Below are positions 27,511-35,907 of a DNA stretch of 64,000 bases, piece after piece (the first letter of the stretch is position 1; each line of letters begins with the position of its first letter). Below the pieces are notes generated by a model that did no database searches, was not told where the DNA came from, and saw only the letters and a program-made list of their open reading frames with translations. The position numbers and the translations under genes are program-made. The stretch lies in NCBI RefSeq assembly GCF_000242455.2, contig NC_019892.1, positions 7,946,744-8,010,743 on the forward strand. The letters run 5' to 3'. Source of the stretch: Singulisphaera acidiphila DSM 18658. GTDB lineage: Bacteria; Planctomycetota; Planctomycetia; Isosphaerales; Isosphaeraceae.

Positions 27511-28377
27511 CTAGAACTCCTCGTCATCGGCCCCCTTCAGGTCGACTTCCTGAAGCCCAAGGTATTTGGCAACGGCGGCCAACTGGTGCTTGATCTCGAA
27601 CATTCCGGCGGGCCGGCGCTCGGGGCTGATCTCGAGGCAGGCCATGATCGTCTCGTTCAGGGTGCCGGGGATCTTGGGATTAATCTGGATCGGTGAAGCG
27701 ATTTTCCGGCTTCCCGATTCACCGGTCTTGGGCAACCCCTGCTGGACGAACCGGCCCGTGAACATGCGGTACATGGTCGCGCCCAGGTTGTAAATATCCG
27801 TCCGTTCGTCGACCACCCGCTCAGCCACTTGCTCAGGCGCGATGAACTGGGGGGTCCCCTGGATCCGGTTCTTCTCTTCGCCCTTGATCCAGGCCGTGCC
27901 GAAGTCGATCAGTTTGACTTGGCCGGTCTTGGAAAGCATGATGTTGGACGGTTTCAGGTCGCCGTGATAGACCCCACGGCGATGCATGTGGGTGAGCGCC
28001 GAGACCACCTGGTTGAAGACCAGGATGAGCTGGTCCATCGCCGGGGCTTCCAGTTCGTCAAGCGTTTTCCCGTCGACGTACTCCATCAGCAGTTCGACTC
28101 CGGAGAGCCGGAACCACGAACGTTTGGTCCGAATGTCGTAGATCTTGGCGATTGCGGAATGATTGAGCTTCTGAGCCGCCTCGTATTCGACCCGAGCCTG
28201 GGCGATGTAGATGTCGTCGTCGGCGTCCTGTCGCTTCACGACTTTGAGGGCGTAACGCTTGCCTCCCGCCGTCTTGTCGCTAATCAAGAGAATTGTGCTA
28301 CCCGCCCCATTGCCCAATGGGCTCACGACCCGATACTTCATCTCGCTCAGCTTCGGCTTGCTCGACACGTCTGCCAT
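27511..28377 (-). CDS. Ser/Thr protein kinase (Hanks type, non-RD)
   Basis: 288 aa, one kinase domain without transmembrane or sensor parts. The glycine loop is 'LGNGAGSTILL', the ATP-anchoring Lys is in 'YALKVVK', the catalytic loop is 'VYHGDLKPSNIML' and the metal loop is 'KLIDFGTAW'; 'GTPQFIAPEQ' is the P+1 region. The catalytic loop has HGD rather than HRD, so activation-loop phosphorylation may not be needed. GAGGAAACG precedes the chosen ATG at 28377. It lies 208 bp upstream of the helicase operon on the same strand and might be its regulator, but that is inference. Confidence 0.93.
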   Translation of the reverse strand: MADVSSKPKLSEMKYRVVSPLGNGAGSTILLISDKTAGGKRYALKVVKRQDADDDIYIAQARVEYEAAQKLNHSAIAKIYDIRTKRSWFRLSGVELLMEYVDGKTLDELEAPAMDQLILVFNQVVSALTHMHRRGVYHGDLKPSNIMLSKTGQVKLIDFGTAWIKGEEKNRIQGTPQFIAPEQVAERVVDERTDIYNLGATMYRMFTGRFVQQGLPKTGESGSRKIASPIQINPKIPGTLNETIMACLEISPERRPAGMFEIKHQLAAVAKYLGLQEVDLKGADDEEF

Positions 28378-28690
28378 GCGTTTCCTCGATGGTCGAGGCG
28401 GGTTGCCCGCCCGAGGGAATAGGATATCGTGGACCAAGGGTCAGGTTGGAGCTGCGTGGTGGATGCGGTCCCCGCAGCGTCGATCTCCGGTACGACTCGA
28501 GGTCTACGCTGGGTTAGTACGTCGCGCGGACGTGTGATCTCAACGAACTTAGCTCAAGACCGCGGTGGGAGCAATCCCTCGGGAACGTTCCCCTCTTTTT
28601 CGGATCCAGAGCCCTCTGTCGCCTCCCGCTCAGCCCCTCGGTCCGGGGTGTCTGCCGGTGCGACTCAAACGTCAAAGAGACCAAATCACC
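28378..28690. promoter_or_regulatory. Divergent intergenic region between kinase and flavin reductase genes
   Basis: This 313-bp stretch must hold start signals for both genes. I see no clear promoter hexamers, repeats or gene. An open frame that extends the plus-strand gene upstream to 28565 has no family resemblance. Confidence 0.35.
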
Positions 28691-29185
28691 ATGGCGGATC
28701 ATCTGCGTCCCGAAGGGACTGGTTTGAGCCAATCGCTGGGCCGAATCCCCAGCGGCCTCTACATTCTCACTGTCCGCCAAGGCGACCAGGCCACGGGGAT
28801 GCTCGCAAGCTGGGTCCAGCAAGCGGGTTTCGAACCGCCGATGCTGACCGTCGCGGTCAAGCGTGACCGCTTTGTCGGCGACTGGATCGAAACCAGCGGC
28901 CGATTCACCCTGAATCAACTTGCCACGGGAAGCAAGGCGCTGATCCGTCATTTCGGTCGCGGGTTCGCCCCCGACGCGGACGCGTTCGAGGGTCTTACAC
29001 TCCGCGACGATGCCCAGGGTGGGCCGGTACTCGCCACTGCACTGGCCTACCTTGATGTCGAGGTCGCCGGCCAGATTAGCGGAGACGACCATCGCATCTT
29101 CCTCGGCCGAATCGTCGCTGGCGGCTTGCTCGACCTTGAGGCCGAACCCCTCGTTCACGTTCGGGCCAATGGGTTCCACTACTGA
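28691..29185 (+). CDS. Flavin reductase-like, FMN-binding domain protein
   Basis: 164 aa. 'SQSLGRIPSGLYILTVRQGD' at the front and 'GMLASWVQQAGFEPPMLTVAV' match the FMN-binding split-barrel of flavin reductase-like proteins, which reduce or bind FMN for partner oxygenases. 'FTLNQLATGSKALIRHFG' follows in the usual place. The ATG at 28691 was chosen because the family's N-terminus starts about ten residues later; the frame itself is open further upstream. No partner oxygenase is nearby. Confidence 0.85.
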   Translation: MADHLRPEGTGLSQSLGRIPSGLYILTVRQGDQATGMLASWVQQAGFEPPMLTVAVKRDRFVGDWIETSGRFTLNQLATGSKALIRHFGRGFAPDADAFEGLTLRDDAQGGPVLATALAYLDVEVAGQISGDDHRIFLGRIVAGGLLDLEAEPLVHVRANGFHY

Positions 29186-29222
29186 ATCAGCCCCAAGGAC
29201 CGACTTACGTCGTTTCATGTTC

Positions 29223-29290
29223 TTGTAGGGTAGGCTTTAGCCTGCCGGTTCTTTTTGGACTGGTGGCAGGCTGATGCCTACCCTACAAGA
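29223..29290. repeat. 25-bp inverted repeat forming a long hairpin
   Basis: Arms 29223-29247 and 29266-29290 match at 23 of 25 positions around an 18-base loop. The arm reads CTTGTAGGGTAGGC followed by a short variable part and AGCCTGCC. It sits between two convergent genes, so it can act as a bidirectional terminator. The sequence is not coding-like and looks like a dispersed palindromic element. Confidence 0.85.
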
Positions 29291-29351
29291 CTTCGCTTCC
29301 CAACGCCCCGGGGTCACCCCGCCGAGAGGGAGGAAGCGGCGATCCCCTCGG

Positions 29352-29945
29352 TTATTTGATGCCAAGCAGCTCGACATCGAAGATCAGGGTCGAGTTCGCT
29401 GGAATTGACCTCTGAGCCTGGCTGCCATAGCCGGCGCTGGCGGGAATCGTCAGCTTGCGCCGCTCACCGATTTTCATACCCGGGATCCCTTCGTCCCAGC
29501 CCTTGATCACATTCTGTTGCCCGAGCGTGAAGCTGAACGGCGTTCCGCTATCGCGTGAACTGTCGAACTTATTGCCATTCTCAAGGGTGCCGGTGTAGTG
29601 GACCAAAACCGTCTGACCCGATTTGGCCTCGGCTCCGGTCCCTTCCTTGAGAGTTTCGTACGTCACGCCGGAAGCCGTCGTCTTGGTTTCCCCCTTGGTT
29701 GTCGGGAGAGCGGGGGGTATTTCGGCGGCTTCCTTCGGCTTGACATCGCCCTTCGCGGCGGTACGAGATGCAGCCGCCTGTTCTCCCAGCGCTTCCGCAG
29801 GTGCGTTCTTTTCCTCGTCAGGCAGCTTACGTAGGCGATCCGTGCCCGGCGGGGCAGAGGAGACGATCGCCGACGGCGGCTCGCAGCCACAGGCGGCCAG
29901 GCAGACAAGACCCAAGGTGAACCAACGCCACGTCAACATCGACAA
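29352..29945 (-). CDS. FKBP-type peptidyl-prolyl cis-trans isomerase lipoprotein
   Basis: 197 aa. The lipobox is 'CLAACGC' with the lipidated Cys at residue 19, so it is anchored to a membrane on the outside. A low-complexity Ala/Lys-rich linker (about 35-80) leads to a complete FKBP domain: 'QTVLVHYTGTLENGNKFDSS', 'GTPFSFTLG', 'VIKGWDEGIPGMKIGERRKL', 'AGYGSQA' and 'LIFDVELLGI'. The aromatic pocket residues are conserved, so it should catalyse proline isomerisation in extracytoplasmic folding. Confidence 0.95.
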   Translation of the reverse strand: MSMLTWRWFTLGLVCLAACGCEPPSAIVSSAPPGTDRLRKLPDEEKNAPAEALGEQAAASRTAAKGDVKPKEAAEIPPALPTTKGETKTTASGVTYETLKEGTGAEAKSGQTVLVHYTGTLENGNKFDSSRDSGTPFSFTLGQQNVIKGWDEGIPGMKIGERRKLTIPASAGYGSQAQRSIPANSTLIFDVELLGIK

Positions 29946-30047
29946 CGCCTCCGCGCCGGAACCGGCGACATACCTTTGAATGAAAAAAAAGGGTAGTGAT
30001 GATCGGCAAGCCCGCTCGGCCGGGCTGCGTCGCTCTCCATTATCTCA

Positions 30048-30809
30048 TTATGACGCCTCGCCGCCATCGAACACCAGTCCATGGCCAGACTCCTTGTCAG
30101 TCAGCCCATCCAACCGGAGCAGAGTGACCGAGATCCGGCCGCCGAAGCAGACGTCGACGTCGCGGAACGGTTGACGAGCGCGCGTCTGATAGTCCCCCGA
30201 ATACGTGGAGACCTCCCCCGCCACTTGGTATCGCAACGGTAACGGCGACGGATCGAGAGGGCAAAAGACAATGGCCGGGTCCGGTCCTCCCGGCTCGGCG
30301 TGAGGGAGATTGACGTTCCAGAACGTTCCCGGTTCCCAAGGCATCTTGAGGAGCCGTTGAAGGACCTGGCCTGCCCATCGCGAAGCCCGCGGCCAATCCA
30401 GCGGACGCCCGCGCGCGATGTACTGGGAAAAGGCGATCCCGGGCACACCGTTGATCACCCCTTCGCGGACTGCGGCCACCGTCCCCGAATGGTAGACGTC
30501 AGTCCCCAGGTTCCCCCCCGCGTTAATCCCCGACAGAAACCAGGTGACGTCAGGAACCAGGTGGTGGAGCGCGAGCCGAGCACAGTCGGCGGGAGTCCCG
30601 TCGACAATCTGTTGTCCCTCGGGACCCACGCGAACCGCGATCGGCTCGTGCGTGGTGACCCGGTGCCCACAGCCCGAGTAGGGACCGCTGGGGGCGACCA
30701 CGCGACACGAACCCAGCCCCTGAGCCGCCTCGTAAAGCGCAACGAGCCCGGGCGCATCCCAGCCGTCATCATTCGTCAGAACAAACTTCAGCATCGACTC
30801 GTTGCGCAT
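30048..30809 (-). CDS. surE: 5'/3'-nucleotidase SurE
   Basis: 253 aa. SurE is a metal-dependent phosphatase for nucleoside monophosphates. It has the N-terminal 'VLTNDDGWDAPGL' metal site, 'PSGPYSGCGHRVT', 'DGTPADCARLALHHL', 'SGINAGGNLGTDVYHSGTVA' and 'GVPGIAFSQ'. The ATG at 30809 has AAAGGCAGG just upstream; the ATG at 30794 is the alternative. It is divergent from the tRNA-Ala gene. Confidence 0.95.
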   Translation of the reverse strand: MRNESMLKFVLTNDDGWDAPGLVALYEAAQGLGSCRVVAPSGPYSGCGHRVTTHEPIAVRVGPEGQQIVDGTPADCARLALHHLVPDVTWFLSGINAGGNLGTDVYHSGTVAAVREGVINGVPGIAFSQYIARGRPLDWPRASRWAGQVLQRLLKMPWEPGTFWNVNLPHAEPGGPDPAIVFCPLDPSPLPLRYQVAGEVSTYSGDYQTRARQPFRDVDVCFGGRISVTLLRLDGLTDKESGHGLVFDGGEAS

Positions 30810-30883
30810 GGCCTGCCTTTTCAGATCAATTCGCGGGTAAGAGACCATTCCTGAGAAACCGAGACAATGTTCCTACCAGATTG

Positions 30884-30912
30884 TTGACACGGGCCCCATG
30901 CCCTGATAAATT
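30884..30912 (+). promoter_or_regulatory. Sigma-70-type promoter for tRNA-Ala
   Basis: A consensus TTGACA at 30884-30889, a 17-base spacer, and a TAAATT -10 box (4 of 6) at 30907-30912. It lies about 50 bases before the tRNA gene. Confidence 0.7.
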
Positions 30913-30962
30913 AACCTCCGTCAGTGCGACTGAGAGCGAAAAGAAAGAAAAGATTGAAAAGC

Positions 30963-31037
<75 letters not shown>

Positions 31038-31042
31038 CGCTT

Positions 31043-31073
31043 CGGCAGGTTTTTCTTAAACCTGCCGTTTTTT
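31043..31073 (+). terminator. Rho-independent terminator of the tRNA gene
   Basis: A 10-bp stem CGGCAGGTTT / AAACCTGCCG with a short loop, followed by six T residues. It starts 7 bases after the tRNA. Confidence 0.93.
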
Positions 31074-31185
31074 CTTGGTTCGTGTTGGCTCTTCGATCAT
31101 CGCGATCGGTTCCCTCCGCAGTTGCGGAGTTAGCTACGGGCCTCACGTGGGCAAACGCCCCTTCCCGGGTGGAGGCCGCAATTCT

Positions 31186-31482
31186 ATGGTAGACAAATCA
31201 CCCGATTCGCCGGTGCGAATCATCGGCAGTAGGGAATTGCACCAAAACCTTCCGGGCATTCTTCGCGAACTCGAGAATGAGACCGTCAGGTATGTGCTGA
31301 CTGTCCATGGTAAGCCGCGAGCCGTGCTCGTCGGTGCCGAACCTTATTTGAATATGGTTTTGGACGGTAAAAGTCCGAGCGAGGCTTTGGTCGGCCTCCA
31401 GCTCAGCGCGCTCCTCGGTGGGAATCTGAATTCCATGCCGCTCGATGACTTGGAGCGGGCCCTCGAACAGAAGTCGAAGTAA
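31186..31482 (+). CDS. Phd/YefM-like antitoxin, no toxin adjacent
   Basis: 98 aa. 'VRIIGSRELHQNLPGILREL', 'YVLTVHGKPRAVLVGAEPYL' is the Phd/YefM DNA-binding fold: a short strand, a helix, then the 'GKPxAVLV' hairpin. The C-terminal 'EALVGLQLSALLGG' and 'DDLERALEQKSK' would be the toxin-binding or oligomerisation part. The ATG at 31186 has GGAGG 10 bases upstream. Neither side carries a Doc, YoeB or PIN gene, so it is an orphan or a stand-alone regulator. Confidence 0.8.
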   Translation: MVDKSPDSPVRIIGSRELHQNLPGILRELENETVRYVLTVHGKPRAVLVGAEPYLNMVLDGKSPSEALVGLQLSALLGGNLNSMPLDDLERALEQKSK

Positions 31483-31575
31483 GTCCATTCTTCGGGCCCG
31501 TCCGATCGATCGAGGGTGCGCCCCCTCCCTGTCTATTTCGTCCCTAGAGGCGTAAGCGGCTCCCTTCCACTCAAC

Positions 31576-32250
31576 TCAGCTTCCTTCTTGCTGCCCGCTC
31601 TTATCCCGGCGCAGTTTATTTCGAGCCACTTCGATGACAGCGGGCAAGATCGAGATCACGATGATCGCCGCGATCACGAGCTTGAAATTCTTCTGAACCA
31701 CTTCACGGCCGCCGAACCACCAGCCGCTCACCAGGAATGAGAGCACCCAGGCCACGGCGCCCGTGATGTTGAAGATCGCGAACTTCGCGTAGTTCATCCG
31801 CCCGATGCCGGCGACGAATGGGGCGAACGTGCGGACAATGGGCACGAACCGCGCCAAGATGATCGTCTTCCCGCCGTACTGCTCATAGAAATGCTGCGCT
31901 TCGACAAGATGCTTCTTGTTGAGGAGCCAGGACTTTTCCCTGGAAAACACTTTCGGGCCGACGTAATACCCCACCGCATAATTGACCGCGTCACCCAGGA
32001 TCGCAGCCACGATCAGGAGGACGGCCGTCAATGACAGGCTGATCGGCGAACCGGAATTGGCCGCCACCGCCCCGACGGCAAAGAGCAGCGAGTCGCCGGG
32101 CAGAAAGGGAGTCGCCACCAAGCCCGTCTCGGCGAAGACGATGAGGAAGAGGATGACGTAGAGCCAATGCCCAACCCCCTGCGCCAACTCATTCATCGTG
32201 TCGGGGCTAAGGTGTAAAAGCGTGTGAATTACTTGCTGCAAAAATTCCAT
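31576..32250 (-). CDS. DedA family (SNARE-associated) membrane protein
   Basis: 224 aa. Typical DedA pattern: 'YVILFLIVFAETGLVATPFL' then 'PGDSLLFAVGAVAA', 'GDAVNYAVGYYVGPKVF', 'VEAQHFYEQYGGKTIILARF', 'PIVRTFAPFVAGIGRMNYAK' and a C-terminal helix. DedA proteins are inner-membrane transporters, probably of undecaprenyl phosphate or other lipids, and depend on the proton-motive force. The Glu and the 'ARFxPxxR' Arg residues are conserved. The ATG at 32250 was chosen over one ten residues upstream. Confidence 0.95.
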   Translation of the reverse strand: MEFLQQVIHTLLHLSPDTMNELAQGVGHWLYVILFLIVFAETGLVATPFLPGDSLLFAVGAVAANSGSPISLSLTAVLLIVAAILGDAVNYAVGYYVGPKVFSREKSWLLNKKHLVEAQHFYEQYGGKTIILARFVPIVRTFAPFVAGIGRMNYAKFAIFNITGAVAWVLSFLVSGWWFGGREVVQKNFKLVIAAIIVISILPAVIEVARNKLRRDKSGQQEGS

Positions 32251-32457
32251 TCGGGCGTCTCTTGAAGGATGGAAGATCACGGGGACGAGTCCCCGTTGGT
32301 TTGAGCCAGAATCAGACGGGCGCGGCGGTGGGCGTCGTCGTGATCGAGAGGAAACGACTGTTCACGGCAACTCAGAAAAAGCAAGGCAAGCGAAACCGCC
32401 CCCGCCCCCTTGCCCGGGCTCTCTGCTCCCTCAAAAAAAGGGGCAACACCCAGAGCC

Positions 32458-32892
32458 TCAATTCGTGGTAGTCTCATCGCCGCGCGGGCGAACCGGAAGT
32501 CGCACGTTATGAATCCCGGCTCCATCGCAGACGGAGAGGACGTCGGCCAGGTCCTGGTAATTCAAGGCGGAGTCACCCCGAATCACGACCCCTTGGTCCT
32601 CAAAGTGCTCGCGCGACTGCCGAAGAATCTTGGCCAACGACGGGAGGTCGTGAGTGGTGTCCCCCAATGCAACGAGTCCGGGACGGACAATAGTTAGCAT
32701 GAGGTCGTCGGGCGCTGCCGTCAGCGGACTGGCATCGGTCACTTGCGGCACGCTGACGACAAACTCGTTCTCGTCCCAATCGTAGAGCCGGGTGGCCGCG
32801 ATAAAGAAGACGAGCAAGCAGAGCACGACGTCCACCATCGGCGTCATGTTGACATGGGGCAACTCGTCGGCCTGAAGGCGGTCCGAGAGCAT
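32458..32892 (-). CDS. ExbD/TolR-family biopolymer transport protein
   Basis: 144 aa. A short cytoplasmic N-terminus, one membrane helix with the essential Asp in 'NMTPMVDVVLCLLVFFIAAT', then a periplasmic domain ending 'YQDLADVLSVCDGAGIHNVR'. The helix Asp carries protons for the ExbB-ExbD motor. The ATG at 32892 has GGAGG nine bases upstream. It follows ExbB by 88 bp on the same strand. No TonB gene is in the window. Confidence 0.93.
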   Translation of the reverse strand: MLSDRLQADELPHVNMTPMVDVVLCLLVFFIAATRLYDWDENEFVVSVPQVTDASPLTAAPDDLMLTIVRPGLVALGDTTHDLPSLAKILRQSREHFEDQGVVIRGDSALNYQDLADVLSVCDGAGIHNVRLPVRPRGDETTTN

Positions 32893-32980
32893 CGGGGGTG
32901 TGCCTCCGCGTGTCGAGAGGAATTGGGTCCGATCGGATGAGAGTGTCCGTGCGTCAGCGCGGCTCAATCCAAAGAATTCG

Positions 32981-33886
32981 TCAATGAGCGCGCGACTCGT
33001 GACGCGTCAGATCGCCGGGCGGGGTGAGCGGCGAGCGGCGATCGGAGGTCGGCCGGAGCGACTCGGCAGAGACCAGGTCGATCACTTTCCGCGCATTATC
33101 GTCGAGCTCACGAACCAGCAGGTCGACCCGGTTGAGCAGATAGTAATAGGCCGCGACCGAGACGATGGCGATCGCCAACCCGAGCGCCGTGGCCACCAGG
33201 GCGAGACTGATCCCCTGCGCCAGAGCCTCTCCTTTCGCGGGCCCGACCCGACCACCCAGGGCGTCGAACGATTGGATCATACCGACGACGGTTCCGAGCA
33301 GCCCGAGCAACGGGGCGAGCGTGGCCGTACCATTGAGCACTCGTACGTTTCGCTTGAGATCTGAGACCTCTCCCGCAGCGTCGTAGCCGAGCGACTGGCG
33401 AATGATCGCCGCAGGCTGGCCCCATGAATTGATGACCATCGCGAAGACACGAGCCACCGCACTGTCGTTGGCCCGGCAAAGTTCCGCCGCGCGGTCACGG
33501 TCGAGCTTTCCACCGGCGAGCCGTTCGAGGAAACGACTGACGAAGTCACGAGGAATCACGCGTTCGCGACGCAGCGCCACCAACCGCTCCAGCGTGAACC
33601 CGAGGGTAACGATCGAACAGAGTCCGAGGAGCCAGAGCATCGGGTTGGAGCGTGAGAAGAAGCCCAGCATGCTTCCCCGGCCAATTCCCGAGTTCTTCTG
33701 GGGGGTCGCGGGCTTCCTTTTCTCTTGGGAAGTCGACGCCTTGGGTGTCGACTCGGTCGCGCTCGAATCGACGCGGACGGTCGGCTGCGACTCCGCCAGC
33801 GGCTGGCCCTGCGAGCTTGACGGAAGCACCCCGCCCAGCATCGTGACGAGAAGCACCAGGAGAGCGAGGCGGCGAACGCGAGCCAT
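32981..33886 (-). CDS. ExbB/TolQ/MotA-family proton channel protein with signal peptide
   Basis: 301 aa. It starts with a signal peptide or extra helix ('LALLVLLVTMLGGVLP') and a linker of about 50 residues, then the three-helix ExbB core: 'MLWLLGLCSIVTLGFTLERL', 'TATLAPLLGLLGTVVGMIQS' and 'GISLALVATALGLAIAIVSV'. Extended N-termini of this kind are common in planctomycetes. GGAGGATATCGTTG precedes the ATG at 33886. With ExbD it forms a proton-driven motor. It is divergent from the voltage-sensor cyclase. Confidence 0.93.
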   Translation of the reverse strand: MARVRRLALLVLLVTMLGGVLPSSSQGQPLAESQPTVRVDSSATESTPKASTSQEKRKPATPQKNSGIGRGSMLGFFSRSNPMLWLLGLCSIVTLGFTLERLVALRRERVIPRDFVSRFLERLAGGKLDRDRAAELCRANDSAVARVFAMVINSWGQPAAIIRQSLGYDAAGEVSDLKRNVRVLNGTATLAPLLGLLGTVVGMIQSFDALGGRVGPAKGEALAQGISLALVATALGLAIAIVSVAAYYYLLNRVDLLVRELDDNARKVIDLVSAESLRPTSDRRSPLTPPGDLTRHESRAH

Positions 33887-34170
33887 CAACGATATCCTCC
33901 ATGGAGCCGCCGGCTAAAAGCGCTGCCAACGTCGTTGAACTTTGCGGAGCAACGAGTTGGCGCGGTGGCATCTCGACCGCCACAACGCTTGAAGCGACAA
34001 TTGTACCGCCCCTCCCTAGTCTGTCAATTGGAGCGGAGAGTTCGGATAGGATGGCCGCACGCAATTTCCCTGGTCGGCCCCCAACGCCGGCTCGGATCTT
34101 GCATCCGGCGATCATCCGATTCGTTTCGAGGTCTACAGTGCCAAACCTAAAGCCGGACATTCACCGACCG

Positions 34171-35841
34171 ATGAAGCAGAACCATCCCGCACCGAGTCGA
34201 GGGGAGCGATGGATCGATGCCATGGACAAGCCCCTGCTGGCGCTGGCCGTGGTCACCATCATCGTCTACCTCTTTGACCTGGTGAAAGGCCTCGGAGAAT
34301 GGCGGTCGACCTGGCTCGGCTTCTCCCTCCTCATTGACGGCATCTTCGCGTTCGACCTGCTATTGAAGCTGCGAGTCTACGGGATCACCTACGTCCAGAC
34401 CCCCTGGTTCCTGATCGACCTCATCAGTTGCCTTCCCTTGCTCGATGCGATCGCCACCGGCGTCAAACCGATCCGAGCCGTCCGCTTCGTTCGCGGGTTC
34501 CGAATTCTCCGGATCCTTCGCGGCTTGCGCATCCTTCGGGCACTCCGCTCGATCCCAGCATTCGATCAGTTCGTCAAGGACGCCTCGGCGAGCAAAAAAG
34601 AAAAAGTGATTCACCACTCGATGAATATTGGCCTGATCGGAATGACCGTCACGGTCTTACTTTTCATCGTATTGTCTCGCAAGCAGATGGAGACCGACTT
34701 TATCAGCCGAATCGATTCCGAGGTGCAAGGCAACGTGAGCGCGGCCACCCTGAAAGCGCTCGGCGGAAGCCTCAAGTTACCGGGCAACGACGATCACTTC
34801 TTCCGCCGGGAACTCGTCATCGACGGCCAGCACAAGACCGCCTACTTCGATATGGAACCCGTCGAAGAGCGATCCGATCAGGTCGAATTCTTCGTGATCC
34901 TCGGCATGATGACCTCGATGCTCTTTCTCATGTACATTATCGCCTACCATCAACTCGACGTCACGCAGACGCAACTCCGTGGACTGCTCAATCTGGCCCT
35001 GCCCAAACAAGTGTCCGAACGGTTCCTGGTGGATCCCCACTCTTACGCCCAGAAGAGCCGGATGCCGGCGACGATCCTCTTCATGGATTTCGTCGGGTTC
35101 ACCAAGACCTGCGAGGGGCTGGCGCACGATCCCAATCGCCTCTCAGCGCACCTGGAAGCGGCGATGGATTGCCTGGTCAGCGAACTTGTCAAGTACGACC
35201 TGATCATCGACAAGTTCATTGGCGACGCGGTCATGAGCTTCCGGGGCGGCCCGCTCGTGAGCGGCGATCCGGCCGACCATGCTTACCGGGCGGTCCGGGC
35301 AACCCTGGCGAGCACCCGCGCGTTGACGGAGCTCCACGACCCCTACTTCCACCGCGTGAAAATCGGCGGTGCGTCGGGCAACGATTGCCTGATCGGTGCC
35401 TTCGGCACCAGCGCGCGGTTGTCGTATACGATCCTGGGCGACGCCGTCAACCTGGCGGCCCGTCTCGAGCCAGCGAGCGGCCAGTGCGGGACGAAAAACT
35501 TGTTCTGCGAAAACACGCAGAGGCTCTGCGCAGAACAACCCGACCTGGTCTGGCGTCGTTGGGGCCGAATCCGGGTTGCCGGGAAGGCCGCGCCCGTGAA
35601 CGTTTACGAGGCGTTCGACCCCGACGAGGAACCAGAGATGAGCTTCATCACGACGTTCCATCGCGCGCTCGACGCGTTCGAGCACAACGACTTCGACCTG
35701 GCTCGAGATCTCTTTCTTCAGGCCGATTCGCAGCGCCTCGACGGAGACGAGCCGAGCCGGCTCTATGTCCCCAGGTGCGAACGACTCCTGCTCGGCGGGG
35801 CTCCCGCCGGCTGGGAACCCGTCCTCAACATTCACAAGTAA
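34171..35841 (+). CDS. Voltage-sensor-domain class III adenylate cyclase
   Basis: 556 aa. Residues 20-128 form an S1-S4 voltage sensor: S2 has Phe59, Asp62, Lys66 (charge-transfer pattern), S3 has Asp83, and S4 carries Arg102, 105, 108, 111, 114, 117, 120, 123 and 126, one every third residue. Helices at 152-169 and 239-259 flank an outer loop of about 70 residues with no TVGYG-like filter. A linker leads to a class III cyclase domain (about 298-485): metal Asp306 in 'LFMDFVGFT', Lys348 and metal Asp352 in 'DKFIGDAVM', Thr420, and transition-state Asn427/Arg431 in 'GDAVNLAARLE'. Lys plus Thr suggests ATP as substrate. The C-terminal 70 residues look helical. The ATG at 34171 was chosen because the upstream in-frame part has no homology; its ribosome binding site is weak. 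It would convert membrane potential into a cAMP signal (inference). Confidence 0.9.
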   Translation: MKQNHPAPSRGERWIDAMDKPLLALAVVTIIVYLFDLVKGLGEWRSTWLGFSLLIDGIFAFDLLLKLRVYGITYVQTPWFLIDLISCLPLLDAIATGVKPIRAVRFVRGFRILRILRGLRILRALRSIPAFDQFVKDASASKKEKVIHHSMNIGLIGMTVTVLLFIVLSRKQMETDFISRIDSEVQGNVSAATLKALGGSLKLPGNDDHFFRRELVIDGQHKTAYFDMEPVEERSDQVEFFVILGMMTSMLFLMYIIAYHQLDVTQTQLRGLLNLALPKQVSERFLVDPHSYAQKSRMPATILFMDFVGFTKTCEGLAHDPNRLSAHLEAAMDCLVSELVKYDLIIDKFIGDAVMSFRGGPLVSGDPADHAYRAVRATLASTRALTELHDPYFHRVKIGGASGNDCLIGAFGTSARLSYTILGDAVNLAARLEPASGQCGTKNLFCENTQRLCAEQPDLVWRRWGRIRVAGKAAPVNVYEAFDPDEEPEMSFITTFHRALDAFEHNDFDLARDLFLQADSQRLDGDEPSRLYVPRCERLLLGGAPAGWEPVLNIHK

Positions 35842-35907
35842 AGGATTACCGCAGTGTTTGACGCCGACAAAGTCGGCGCCACCGGCGGAAATCGCCGCCC
35901 ATCCCAC

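Noticed and set aside
26040..27593. A 517-codon open frame on the plus strand opposite the XPB helicase
   Set aside because: It is antisense to all the helicase motifs and has no family resemblance.
34676..34880. Possible ion-selectivity pore between the last two helices of the cyclase
   Set aside because: No TVGYG, GYG or similar motif and no pore-helix pattern; the loop is long and hydrophilic.
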